From NCBI RefSeq assembly GCF_002093745.1, contig NZ_MTSB01000005.1:299138-363137 (forward strand): 64,000 nucleotides of DNA. Reading direction: 5' to 3'. The stretch comes from Pseudomonas graminis (GTDB taxonomy: Bacteria > Pseudomonadota > Gammaproteobacteria > Pseudomonadales > Pseudomonadaceae). The notes below the pieces were generated by a model that was given only the letters and a program-made list of their open reading frames with translations, searched no databases and was not told where the DNA came from. Positions 28,301 to 35,713 of the stretch are shown here, piece by piece; the stretch's first letter is position 1; each line of letters begins with the position of its first letter. A program made the translations under genes and the position numbers.

Positions 28301-28799
28301 TGGAGGCAATGAACGCGTGCTCGCTCTGATGCGCGATGGTCGATGACTTGCAGCCATGATCATCGCCAGCAAGAATCAGCACGCCCCCTTTGGCTGCCAC
28401 GCCTGCCGAGTTGCCGTGTTTGAACACGTCGCCGCAACGGTCTACACCCGGCCCTTTGCCGTACCACAGCGCAAACACGCCATCGTACTTGCCGTGAGGA
28501 AACAGATTGACCTGCTGACTGCCCCACACCGCCGTGGCCGCGAGCTCTTCGTTGATACCCGGCTGAAAATGAATGGCGTTCTGCTGAAGATAGTCCTTGG
28601 CGTCCCAGAGGCTTTTGTCCAGATTGCCCAGCGGCGAGCCGCGATAGCCGGAAATGAACCCCGCCGTGTTCAAGCCCTGCGCTTCATCGCGCTGCTTTTG
28701 CAGCATCGGCAGGCGGGTCAGCGCCTGCGTGCCGGTCAGGTACAGATTGCCGGTGGCAAGCCGGTATTTATCATCCAGACGAATATCAGCCAGGGACAT
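25317..28799 (-). CDS. Indolepyruvate ferredoxin oxidoreductase family protein
   Basis: A 1160-residue single-chain 2-oxoacid:ferredoxin oxidoreductase. The first 600 residues hold the pyrimidine- and TPP-binding domains (HFCSGCPHNTSTRVPEGS, GGEGVTWIGQAPF); the middle has a ferredoxin-like cysteine cluster (CEGCGDCGVKSGC); residues from about 715 (GVGGTGVTTVGAMLGYAA) form the gamma domain. It oxidises aryl or branched 2-oxoacids to acyl-CoA with reduction of an electron carrier. It is divergent from an Lrp-family gene that probably regulates it. Confidence 0.93.
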   Translation of the reverse strand: MSLADIRLDDKYRLATGNLYLTGTQALTRLPMLQKQRDEAQGLNTAGFISGYRGSPLGNLDKSLWDAKDYLQQNAIHFQPGINEELAATAVWGSQQVNLFPHGKYDGVFALWYGKGPGVDRCGDVFKHGNSAGVAAKGGVLILAGDDHGCKSSTIAHQSEHAFIASMIPVLNPSNVQEILDYGIIGWELSRYSGCWVAMKTIAENVDSSAVVEVDPLRIKTRIPEDFELPEGGLHIRWPDPPLAQEARLNTYKIYAARAFARANQLNKVVIDSAQPRLGIITTGKSYLDVRQALEELGIDQDLCDKVGIRVLKVGMSWPLEPVSVHDFAEGLDEILVVEEKRSVIEDQLTGQLYNWPVDRRPVVVGEFDEQGRSLLPNLSELTPAMIARVIAKRLAPFYSSPQIEARLQFLSEKESALQAPLFNTLRTPHFCSGCPHNTSTRVPEGSRALAGIGCHYMTIWMDRETDTFTQMGGEGVTWIGQAPFTETPHVFQNLGDGTYFHSGHLALRAAVASKVNITYKILYNDAVAMTGGQPIDGVLRVDQLSRQVFNEGVQRIALVSDEPEKYPDRAGFAPITTFHHRRDLDSVQRELREFKGVSVIIYDQTCATEKRRRRKRGTMPELEKRALINPAVCEGCGDCGVKSGCLSVLPKETAQGRKREIDQSACNKDFSCVEGFCPSFVTVHGGKLRKPTLPKQVEAFARLPEPVLPSLERPFNILLPGVGGTGVTTVGAMLGYAANLEGKGCSVLDQAGLAQKFGPVVSHIRIAARQQDLFAVRIAAGEAHLLLGCDLLVAAGPDAIAKLDSRISYAVINSQQTPTAEFTRNPDAVFPAEAMKQTIIDAVGADKTHFVEATSLATRLMGDSIASNLFMLGYAFQLGLIPLTSAAIEKAIELNGVAVNLNQQAFLWGRRTAHDPAAVEAFVNPQQPVSEPQQMDLDQRIQSNVDTLTRYQNSAYAMRYVALVQQVREAESRVFPGQQPMLTEAVAFNYFKLLAYKDEYEVARLYSNGDFTRQLEAQFEGDYRLEFHLAPSWLAKRDPHNGQPRKRSFGPWMLRAFDVLAAFRFLRGTAFDPFGRSLERRQERELIESYISDVELIVQHLQAQNRHTALSLARLPEKIRGYGHVKEAAMKAAALQADILRKSLESGEVVAPKLYEVAA

Positions 28800-28984
28800 G
28801 CGCGTACCTCTCTTGTTCTTGTCTTGTTCTTATGAGGAGTCAGGCTTTTGCAACGGGACGGTCCTGCCCGCCAGCCTTGCCACTAGACTGCCTGTAGCAA
28901 AGAGGCTTTTTCTTTCTAAATGCATGCAAATCTGCTGATATTGAGCATGCTTTTTTCGACCAGAACAAAAAACAAGGTCAATTC

Positions 28985-29452
28985 ATGCAGCCTAAATTGA
29001 GCCCCATCGATCGCAAGATTCTTCGCCTGCTGCAACATGACGCCAATCTGTCCGCGGCAGAAATCGCCGAACGCGTGGAGCTGTCACAGTCGCCCTGCTG
29101 GAGGCGTATCCACAGGCTTCAGGAAGAGGGGGTCATCGAGCGCACGGTCGCCCTGCTCAGCCCCCAGAAACTCGGGCTGAGCATGACCGTGTTCGTCGAG
29201 GTCAAGCTGTCAGGGCATGGCCGCCGCTACCTGGCCGAGTTCGAAGAAGCGATCATCGGCCACCCCGAGGTTCTGGAGTGCTACACGATGGCGGGCGGGA
29301 TGGACTTCATGCTCAAAGTGGTGGCGCAGGACATTGCCAGCTACGAGCGCTTTCTACGCGACCATCTGCTGCAATTGCCTCATGTGCATGAGGCGCATTC
29401 CAACATCGCCATGAGCACGGTCAAGCGGACCACGGAGTTGCCGTTGGAGTAG
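28985..29452 (+). CDS. Lrp/AsnC-family regulator
   Basis: A 155-residue regulator. The N-terminal helix-turn-helix (DRKILRLLQHDANLSAAEIAERVELSQSPCWRRIHRLQ) and the C-terminal RAM domain are both present. ATG at 28985. Lrp-family proteins bind amino acids and often control a divergent catabolic gene; here that would be the 2-oxoacid oxidoreductase. The 185-base gap should hold both promoters. Confidence 0.93.
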   Translation: MQPKLSPIDRKILRLLQHDANLSAAEIAERVELSQSPCWRRIHRLQEEGVIERTVALLSPQKLGLSMTVFVEVKLSGHGRRYLAEFEEAIIGHPEVLECYTMAGGMDFMLKVVAQDIASYERFLRDHLLQLPHVHEAHSNIAMSTVKRTTELPLE

Positions 29453-29481
29453 AGAGTGCGGGGGCGCTGAAGCAGAAAATG

Positions 29482-29506
29482 ATCCGCCAGACGAACGCTG
29501 GCGGAT
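29482..29506 (+). terminator. Terminator of the Lrp-family gene
   Basis: ATCCGCCAG pairs with CTGGCGGAT across seven bases and is followed by TATTTATTT, 30 bases after the stop. Confidence 0.8.
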
Positions 29507-29549
29507 TATTTATTTCGATGAGGGCAATAAAAACATTTGATTTTCAAAT

Positions 29550-29568
29550 GATAATGATTATTATTGCT
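29550..29568 (+). promoter_or_regulatory. Fur box before PrrF
   Basis: GATAATGATTATTATTGCT closely matches the Fur consensus (GATAATGATAATCATTATC) and lies directly upstream of the sRNA start, where Fur with iron would block transcription. Confidence 0.82.
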
Positions 29569-29570
29569 TC

Positions 29571-29683
29571 AGCGGTTCGCGAGAACTGCTGGATAACCTG
29601 GAAGTCTTAGGTCGGCTTCCGGATTATCTCCTCATCAGGCTAATCACGGTTTTTGACCCGGCTTTTTGCCGGGTCTTTTTTTT
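29571..29683 (+). ncRNA. prrF: PrrF-type iron-responsive small RNA
   Basis: The core TATCTCCTCATCAGGCTAAT followed by CACGGTTTTTGACC is the conserved PrrF segment that pairs with mRNAs such as sodB in pseudomonads. It ends in a strong terminator at 29655-29683 (GACCCGGC, five Ts, GCCGGGTC, then eight Ts). The 5' end is estimated from the position of the Fur box. This is a single copy; in P. syringae the PrrF copies are at separate loci. Confidence 0.9.
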
Positions 29684-29849
29684 GTTCTTTCTTTTAGTGG
29701 TTCCGCTGCTTCAGGCTAATGAAGTCTGGGTGCCGCATGTGCATGCAGCAATGGCGCGGATCATAGCAAAACCACCCAGATCAGGGTCATGTTTTTTGCC
29801 CGAAAAAGGGTGAATACGGCACATAAAATGTGAATGCAGCGACTTTTCA

Positions 29850-29868
29850 ATTGAGAATGGTTCTCGGG
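29850..29868 (+). promoter_or_regulatory. Probable Fur box before the sigma/FecR fusion gene
   Basis: TTGAGAATGGTTCTCGGGC contains the inverted repeat GAGAA-TGG-TTCTC, a pattern seen in Fur sites before iron-starvation sigma genes. It lies 56 bases before the upstream ORF. Confidence 0.6.
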
Positions 29869-29923
29869 CTTCCTGATCTATTCTCATCGTGGAAGGTCCG
29901 GGTCAGATCAAGGAGGAATTCCC

Positions 29924-29956
29924 ATGGAAGATCAGCGAGCGGAACATCATGAATAG
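29924..29956 (+). CDS. Ten-residue upstream ORF
   Basis: ATG at 29924 has the best ribosome binding site in the area (AAGGAGGA, seven bases upstream) and encodes MEDQRAEHHE before TAG at 29954-29956. Its end overlaps the start codon of the sigma/FecR fusion gene at 29949 by eight bases. It looks like a leader that couples translation to the fusion gene, which itself has only a weak ribosome binding site. Confidence 0.5.
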   Translation: MEDQRAEHHE

Positions 29957-30473
29957 TCAGCTCTCTTCTCTGCTGCACCTGCCGACCGGCCTGCAACCTG
30001 CGCCGGACACGCTCGAACTCAGTCAGAGGCTGGGCAAGCTGTCGCGTCGTAGCCGACAGGTATTCCTGCTCAGCCGCCTTGACGGCTGGCCCTATGCCGA
30101 CATCGCGCGCTTTATGGATATCGACGTTGCACGCGTCGAGCGCGCCATGCTCAGGGCGATGGGCAAGGCGCATGCCCACACGCCCAGCGACAGTACGTCC
30201 ATTCAGGATCAGGCCAGCCGCTGGTACGTGCATCTGCAAAGCCCCGCAGCCACCGCCAGCGAGCGTATCGAGTTTCGCCACTGGCTTGATGCCGACGCCG
30301 CCCACCTGTCGGCGTTTCAGAACAGTGAGCGTGTCTGGCGCCTTTTGCAGGCACCCGCCTCGCTGCTCGGCGCTTCAGGCTGGCACCGTCGCAAGCGCCA
30401 CGCGTATCTGGTCTGGTGCCTGCTGACAGCCTTCCTGTGCAGCCTGATGGTCACCGCCGAAGCGATTTCCTGA
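29949..30473 (+). CDS. Small sigma-region-4 / FecR N-terminal fusion protein with membrane segment
   Basis: A 174-residue protein. Residues 18-75 resemble sigma factor region 4 of iron-starvation ECF factors (LSRRSRQVFLLSRLDGWPYADIARFMDIDVARVE). Residues about 85-135 resemble the cytoplasmic N-terminal domain of FecR anti-sigma proteins (WYVHLQSPAATASERIEFRHWLDADAAHLSAFQNSERVW). Residues 148-172 are a membrane helix. Sigma region 2 and the periplasmic FecR sensor domain are both absent. ATG at 29949 is preceded by a short upstream ORF and a Fur-like site. It could tether a promoter -35 binding module to the membrane or sequester core polymerase or another sigma. No function is known. Confidence 0.8.
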   Translation: MNSQLSSLLHLPTGLQPAPDTLELSQRLGKLSRRSRQVFLLSRLDGWPYADIARFMDIDVARVERAMLRAMGKAHAHTPSDSTSIQDQASRWYVHLQSPAATASERIEFRHWLDADAAHLSAFQNSERVWRLLQAPASLLGASGWHRRKRHAYLVWCLLTAFLCSLMVTAEAIS

Positions 30474-30595
30474 AGCACGGCTGAGTGCCGCGACGCATCC
30501 AGCGTCGCACAGCGTGAATTTTACGTCGCGGAGCACAATGTCGATCGGTGTACAGTTGCGGCCTGACATGGCACTAACGTACCCAGGAACACACT

Positions 30596-31729
30596 GTGAC
30601 CCTCACTATCAGCGCAGATTTCGACAGCGGCAACATTCAGGTACTCGATGCCAGCGACCCGGCTCATATCAGGCTGGCCATTCGGCCCGATACCCGCAGT
30701 GACCATTTCCAGTGGTTTCATTTCAAGGTTGATGGCCTGAGTGCCGGCCAGAGCTATGGTTTCAGCCTGACCAACGCCAGTGAGTCCACGTTCAACACTG
30801 CCTGGACCGGCTATGACGCGGTGGCGTCCTACGACCACCAGAACTGGTTTCGTGTGCCGTCCAGCTTCGATGGCAAGGCCCTGAACTTCAGCCTTGTACC
30901 CGAGCAGCCGCACGTCTGGTTTGCCTATTTCGAACCCTACAGTCGCGAACGCCACCACCGGCTGGTCCTGCAGGCGCAGGAGCAGGCAGGTATGCAGGTA
31001 TTGGCGACCGGTAAAAGTGTCGAAGGTCGTGATATTCCTTTGCTGCGCAAGGGTGACGGTGCCGAGGGTAAACGCAACGTCTGGATAATCGCTCAGCAGC
31101 ATCCAGGCGAGCACATGGCCGAATGGTTCATGGAGGGCGTGATCGAACGTCTCCAGCAGGATGATGAAGCGATGCGGCAGTTGCTGAGCAACGCCGATAT
31201 CTATCTGGTGCCGAACATGAACCCGGACGGCGCCTTTCACGGCCATTTGCGCACCAATGCCAATGGAAAAGACCTCAACCGCGCCTGGCAGGACAGTACC
31301 GAAGAGCAGACCCCGGAAGTCTTTTTCGCCAGGCAGCAGATGGAAAAGTACGGTGTGGATATGTTCCTTGATGTCCACGGCGACGAGGAAATCCCGTATG
31401 TATTTACAGCAGCCTGTGAAGGCAATCCGGGGTATACCCCTCATCAACAACAACTAGAGGAAGAGTTCCGCCGCCGACTGTGCGACGCCACGGTGGACTT
31501 CCAGACTGTTTACGGATACCCGCGCAGCGCCAAGGGCCAGGGCAACCTGAAACTGGCCGCCAATGCCGTGGGCGAGCGTTATCAATGTCTGGCGCTGACC
31601 CTGGAGATGCCCTTCAAAGACAACAATAACGCGCCGGACCCTGTCACCGGATGGTCCGGCAAACGTTCGGCACAACTGGCCAGCGATGTGCTGAGTGTGC
31701 TGTCGGACATGGTCGAGAACTTGCGTTAG
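30596..31729 (+). CDS. M14 family zinc carboxypeptidase
   Basis: A 377-residue cytosolic metallocarboxypeptidase of the AGBL-like M14 group. An N-terminal beta-sandwich (1-120) precedes the catalytic domain. HPGEH (zinc His and Glu) lies near residue 169, NMNPDG and DLNRAW near 205-225, DVHGDEE carries the second His near 261, and LTLEMPFK supplies the catalytic Glu near 338. The start is GTG at 30596 with AGGAA upstream. Eukaryotic relatives deglutamylate tubulin; the bacterial substrate is unknown. Confidence 0.92.
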   Translation: MTLTISADFDSGNIQVLDASDPAHIRLAIRPDTRSDHFQWFHFKVDGLSAGQSYGFSLTNASESTFNTAWTGYDAVASYDHQNWFRVPSSFDGKALNFSLVPEQPHVWFAYFEPYSRERHHRLVLQAQEQAGMQVLATGKSVEGRDIPLLRKGDGAEGKRNVWIIAQQHPGEHMAEWFMEGVIERLQQDDEAMRQLLSNADIYLVPNMNPDGAFHGHLRTNANGKDLNRAWQDSTEEQTPEVFFARQQMEKYGVDMFLDVHGDEEIPYVFTAACEGNPGYTPHQQQLEEEFRRRLCDATVDFQTVYGYPRSAKGQGNLKLAANAVGERYQCLALTLEMPFKDNNNAPDPVTGWSGKRSAQLASDVLSVLSDMVENLR

Positions 31730-31882
31730 AAGTTATCCGGGACAACACGCTGTGCATCCGTTCGAACTTCTGTATCCCGCAGACAGTCAGTTCAATGGAT
31801 GACACGTCAACGCTAATCCTGCCCTCAATGCACCTCGGGCAGGATATAAACACATCACACTTAGCAACTGCTTGGAGCACCC

Positions 31883-32251
31883 ATGTCAAAACTCGCTGAA
31901 TACCGCCAGCTCGAACGTCACTTGGCCGAACAAATTGCTGCACTGGAGGCCATGAAAGGCGACAAGGGACTTGAACAGGAAATCGAGTTTGAAACCAAAT
32001 TGCGCAAGCTTTTGGGCGAGTACAGCAAAAGCCTGAAGGACGTTGTCGCGATTCTGGATCATTCTTCAAGCTCGAAGCCCGGCAAGGCTTCCGGCGCGCC
32101 CGTCAAATCTACTCGTAAAGCGCGCTCGCTCAAGGTTTACAAGAACCCGCACACCGGCGAAGTTGTAGAAACGAAGGGCGGCAATCACAAAACCTTGAAA
32201 GAGTGGAAGGCCGAACACGGCTCCGACACCGTCGAGTCCTGGCTCTCCTGA
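31883..32251 (+). CDS. mvaT: MvaT-family H-NS-like protein
   Basis: A 122-residue xenogeneic silencer. The N-terminal coiled coil (LAEYRQLERHLAEQIAALEAMKG) dimerises, and the C-terminal KTLKEWKAEHGSDTVESWL domain with NPHTGEVVETKGGNHK binds AT-rich DNA in the minor groove. Size and sequence fit the MvaT/MvaU group of Pseudomonas, which represses horizontally acquired and AT-rich genes. It is monocistronic with its own terminator. Confidence 0.94.
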   Translation: MSKLAEYRQLERHLAEQIAALEAMKGDKGLEQEIEFETKLRKLLGEYSKSLKDVVAILDHSSSSKPGKASGAPVKSTRKARSLKVYKNPHTGEVVETKGGNHKTLKEWKAEHGSDTVESWLS

Positions 32252-32267
32252 TTCAGGGATCAATGAT

Positions 32268-32286
32268 CAGGGCCTGCATGGCCCTG
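32268..32286 (+). terminator. mvaT terminator
   Basis: CAGGGCC pairs with GGCCCTG across TGCAT, followed by TTCTT, 16 bases after the mvaT stop. Confidence 0.65.
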
Positions 32287-32427
32287 TTCTTGGTCCGGCA
32301 ATACACGCCCCTGTCTTTATTAAGCTCACTGCCTGCTCTTCAGTTCAGGAACATTGAAGCCTGACAACACGTCGCCACGAACAGGCCTTTTCCCGCACGC
32401 TCAACGCAGACCTGGCCGTTGCTGACT

Positions 32428-33657
32428 TCAGGCGTGGGTGTTTATCTTTTTCCTCGCTGCATGCCGCACTATCAGACTCGTCAACGCCATCAGCGCCAGT
32501 ACGATCACCACCGCACCGTATACATTACTGGTCATCACCAGACCTGCCGTGTGCGCGCAATAACCTGCAATCAGTGCCGGAATGCAGAACGCCAGATAGC
32601 TGAGCACCAGAAACGCCGACATCAGACCGCCCCGCTCATGGGCCTGTGCCATCGGCATCAGCATGCGCAGAGCGCCCAGAAAGCTCGACCCGAAACCGAT
32701 GCCTGCCACCAGTGCGCCGACGAAAAACAGCCACAGCAAACCCAGGTTGACCGCCAGCAGAATCACTGCGACCCCGATTGGCAGGACGCTTGCGCCGACC
32801 CACAACCCCAGCTCCGGCTCGCGCTGACGCAACGTCAGAATCGCCAGTGCGCCGCTGAGGGTCAGAGCCGCCACTGCCACCCCGCCATTGAGTGGCGAGG
32901 TCGAGCCGGTAGCCGCCACCAGCAGGGACGGACTCAATGACAGAAAAAAGCCGCCAAGTGCCCACGCCGCGATATCGACCGGCAACACCAGCCACAGCAT
33001 GCGCCGGGCCTGTTGCGGGACATGCAGCGACGGTATGAGGGATCGCCAGACACCCGGCTGGCGGCTGACGGTTTCCGGAACCCGGCTGAGGTAGAAGGCC
33101 TGAATCACAAAAGCGGCCAGCAGAAAACAGTAGGCAAGCACGAGTGGCTGCGGCGCGAACTGCACCAGCAACGCCGTCCCCAGCGCGCCTACCGCCATAC
33201 CCAGCATCGGCGAAATGCTGTTGATCATCGGCCCTTTGGCCTGATCACTGTCGAGCAATGCAGCGCCCAGTGCGCTCGCGGCAAGACCTGTCGCAAAACC
33301 CTGCACCAAGCGTGCGGCCACCAGCCAGCTGACATCTCGGGCGAAAATAAACAACAGCATCGAGACGATCTGCAGCAGCAACGCGCCAAAGATTACCGGA
33401 CGTCGCCCCAGATAATCCGATAAAGAACCGCCCGTCAGCAATGCAGCCAACAGGCTGAATGCATACACTGCAAAAATCAGCGTCAGCACGCCGGAAGAAA
33501 AGCCCCATGCCTCCTGGTACACGTGATAAAGCGGCGTAGGCGTACTGGATGCGGCAAAGAAGCACAACGTGGTGAAGGCCAAAAACCCGAGATGGCTTCG
33601 CGCCTTGACATGAGGTTCCGGCCCTGACGATGTCAGAGGGGGTAATGAACGGGACAT
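32428..33657 (-). CDS. MFS transporter (drug efflux type)
   Basis: A 409-residue protein with twelve predicted membrane helices. GGSLSDYLGRRPVIF between helices 2 and 3 is the MFS signature A motif. The N-terminus (FAASSTPTPLYHVYQEAWGFS) is typical of a Pseudomonas drug-transport subfamily. It is divergent from a TetR-type gene, the usual arrangement for a ligand-inducible exporter. The substrate is not predictable. Confidence 0.92.
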   Translation of the reverse strand: MSRSLPPLTSSGPEPHVKARSHLGFLAFTTLCFFAASSTPTPLYHVYQEAWGFSSGVLTLIFAVYAFSLLAALLTGGSLSDYLGRRPVIFGALLLQIVSMLLFIFARDVSWLVAARLVQGFATGLAASALGAALLDSDQAKGPMINSISPMLGMAVGALGTALLVQFAPQPLVLAYCFLLAAFVIQAFYLSRVPETVSRQPGVWRSLIPSLHVPQQARRMLWLVLPVDIAAWALGGFFLSLSPSLLVAATGSTSPLNGGVAVAALTLSGALAILTLRQREPELGLWVGASVLPIGVAVILLAVNLGLLWLFFVGALVAGIGFGSSFLGALRMLMPMAQAHERGGLMSAFLVLSYLAFCIPALIAGYCAHTAGLVMTSNVYGAVVIVLALMALTSLIVRHAARKKINTHA

Positions 33658-33665
33658 GACTGCAT

Positions 33666-33714
33666 ACTCCGCTAAGGCAAAACCGTTAAAGCCATAAATT
33701 AGCTTTTGCGGAGT
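33666..33714. promoter_or_regulatory. Possible TetR operator region
   Basis: ACTCCGC and GCGGAGT form an inverted repeat 35 bases apart in the 107-base gap between the divergent MFS and TetR genes, with AT-rich sequence inside that may hold the promoters. Confidence 0.4.
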
Positions 33715-33764
33715 GTGCGACTCGACAACGCTTAAAGCAAATACTTTGTGTTAAGGTCCGCCGT

Positions 33765-34310
33765 ATGGTTATAAAAGAGGCAATACGCACCGGAGGCCGC
33801 AGCGCCCGGGTGCAGGAATCCATTCACCGCGCCGTTCGGGACTTGCTGCTCGAGCATGACCGCTCGGTGCTCAGCGTGCCCATGATTGCCGCTCAGGCCG
33901 GTGTCACGCCCTCGACCATTTACCGTCGCTGGGGTGATCTGACCACACTGCTGGCGGATGCCGCCATCGAGCGCATGCGACCCGACACGCCAATTGATCA
34001 AGGCAGTCTGCGCCGGGACCTGCTCACGTGGAGCGAGATGTACCTGGACGAAATGTCCTCTGCACCGGGGCGGGCACTGATGCGCGATGTGGCGGCCAGC
34101 ACGTCGGGCTGCGTCGGTAAATGCGCAACGATGGTTCGCGAGCAATTGCAGACCCTAATTGACCGCGCCGTCGCTCGCGGGGAAGTGTCACCGACGGCCG
34201 ACGACATGATCGACGCGATTGTCGGGCCGATGATCTATCGGATTCTGTACGCCGAATCGGCGCCATCAGTGGAGCGCGTGCATCAATGGGTCGACCGCTG
34301 CCTGTCCTGA
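33765..34310 (+). CDS. TetR-family regulator
   Basis: A 181-residue regulator. The helix-turn-helix is in MIAAQAGVTPSTIYRRWGDLTTLLADA (about residues 39-65), and the C-terminal ligand domain matches the TetR_C_11-like type. It probably represses the divergent MFS gene. Confidence 0.92.
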   Translation: MVIKEAIRTGGRSARVQESIHRAVRDLLLEHDRSVLSVPMIAAQAGVTPSTIYRRWGDLTTLLADAAIERMRPDTPIDQGSLRRDLLTWSEMYLDEMSSAPGRALMRDVAASTSGCVGKCATMVREQLQTLIDRAVARGEVSPTADDMIDAIVGPMIYRILYAESAPSVERVHQWVDRCLS

Positions 34311-34386
34311 GACGACGTTGCGGCAGTCAGCGACTGAAACTCCCGTTATGATGCGCGACTTGTCCGATCAATGACTGAACCTACTC

Positions 34387-35691
34387 ATGCACACCCTCGC
34401 AGACTTACGCGCCGGCAAGCTGGCGGGCATCAAACGGCTGGACCTTTCGTGTGGTCTGAGCGAATTCCCCGTCGAGATATTCGATCTGGCGCAAACGCTG
34501 GAAGTGCTGAACCTCAGCGGTAATTCATTGACTGCGCTGCCTGACGACCTCCATCGTCTCAAGCATTTGAAGGTACTGTTCGGTTCGGACAACCTGTTCA
34601 CGCATTTGCCGGAAGGCATTGGCCGTTGCCAGAACCTGCGCATCGTCGGCTTCAAGGCCAATCGTATCGAACAGGTCAGCGCGGCCTCACTGCCACCGCG
34701 CCTGCGCTGGCTGATCCTGACCGACAACCGGATCGAGTCGCTGCCGGATGAACTGGGCCATCGTCCCGACCTGCAAAAGCTGATGCTTGCCGGCAACCGG
34801 TTGCGCGCCCTGCCCGCCAGCCTGAGGCATTGCCAGAACCTGGAGCTGATCCGCATCGCCGCCAATCGCCTGACCGAACTGCCGGAATGGCTGCTGAATC
34901 TGCCCGCCCTCGCCTGGCTTGCCTACGCCGACAATCCGCTCTGCACAGAGCTTCCGGCAACGCCGATCCAGCAGATTCCGTGGCAGCAACTGAACCTTCG
35001 GCAGCGCCTGGGCGAAGGCGCTTCAGGGATCATCCAGCAAGCCGTCTGGCAGGACGAAAATGCAGAGCGAACGGTGGCGGTCAAGCTGTACAAAGGCAGT
35101 GTCACCAGCGATGGCTCGCCCGTTAATGAAATGGCGGCCTGCATTGCCGCCGGGCGTCATGAGCACCTGATCGAGGTGCTGGGGCAGATCATCGGGCATC
35201 CTGATCGACAAAACGGCCTGGTCATGGAGCTGATTGCCCCCGATTTCAGCAACCTTGCCGGACCGCCGAGCCTGGAATCCTGCAGCCGGGACGTCTACGC
35301 CAGCGAGGTACGCTTTTCGCTGGAGGTGCTGTTGCGACTTGCCAGAGGCATTGCGTCGGTGACCGCTCATTTGCATGCAGGCGGCATTACCCACGGCGAC
35401 CTGTATGGTCACAATATTCTCTTGCAGCAAGACGGCACCTGCCTGCTGGGCGACTTCGGCGCGGCGTCGTTTCACCCTTCAGCGGCGCTGGGGCAGGCGC
35501 TTGAGCGTATAGAGACGCGGGCTTTTGGCATTTTGCTGGGGGAGTTGCTGGAACGCTGTGATGCCGCAACGCAGCACGACGCCGTCATCGCAAGCCTGCA
35601 GGCACTTCAGGCACGTTGCGTACAGCCCGAATGCCAGCAGCGACCATCGCTTGAAGAGGTACTCGGGCAACTGAACACATGGAGCGCGTGA
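34387..35691 (+). CDS. Leucine-rich repeat protein kinase
   Basis: A 434-residue protein. Residues about 15-195 hold seven to eight short LRR units (LEVLNLSGNSLTALPDDL, LRWLILTDNRIESLPDEL). Residues about 200-430 form a protein kinase: glycine loop LGEGASG near 208, VAVKLYKG lysine near 234, catalytic loop HGDLYGHNILL near 336, and GDFGAAS near 356. The catalytic HRD is HGD, but the Asp, Asn and DFG are kept, so activity is likely. No signal peptide or membrane segment is visible. This is a bacterial LRR-kinase of unknown target, not a known type III effector. Confidence 0.88.
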   Translation: MHTLADLRAGKLAGIKRLDLSCGLSEFPVEIFDLAQTLEVLNLSGNSLTALPDDLHRLKHLKVLFGSDNLFTHLPEGIGRCQNLRIVGFKANRIEQVSAASLPPRLRWLILTDNRIESLPDELGHRPDLQKLMLAGNRLRALPASLRHCQNLELIRIAANRLTELPEWLLNLPALAWLAYADNPLCTELPATPIQQIPWQQLNLRQRLGEGASGIIQQAVWQDENAERTVAVKLYKGSVTSDGSPVNEMAACIAAGRHEHLIEVLGQIIGHPDRQNGLVMELIAPDFSNLAGPPSLESCSRDVYASEVRFSLEVLLRLARGIASVTAHLHAGGITHGDLYGHNILLQQDGTCLLGDFGAASFHPSAALGQALERIETRAFGILLGELLERCDAATQHDAVIASLQALQARCVQPECQQRPSLEEVLGQLNTWSA

Positions 35692-35703
35692 AGCGCTCCA
35701 TGT
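35677..35703. terminator. Bidirectional hairpin between LRR-kinase and yebC-like genes
   Basis: ACATGGAGCGC and GCGCTCCATGT form a perfect 11-base stem with a GTGAA loop, overlapping the LRR-kinase stop codon. It lies between convergent genes; no T-tract is seen. Confidence 0.5.
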
Positions 35704-35713
35704 GGTTCGCCGA

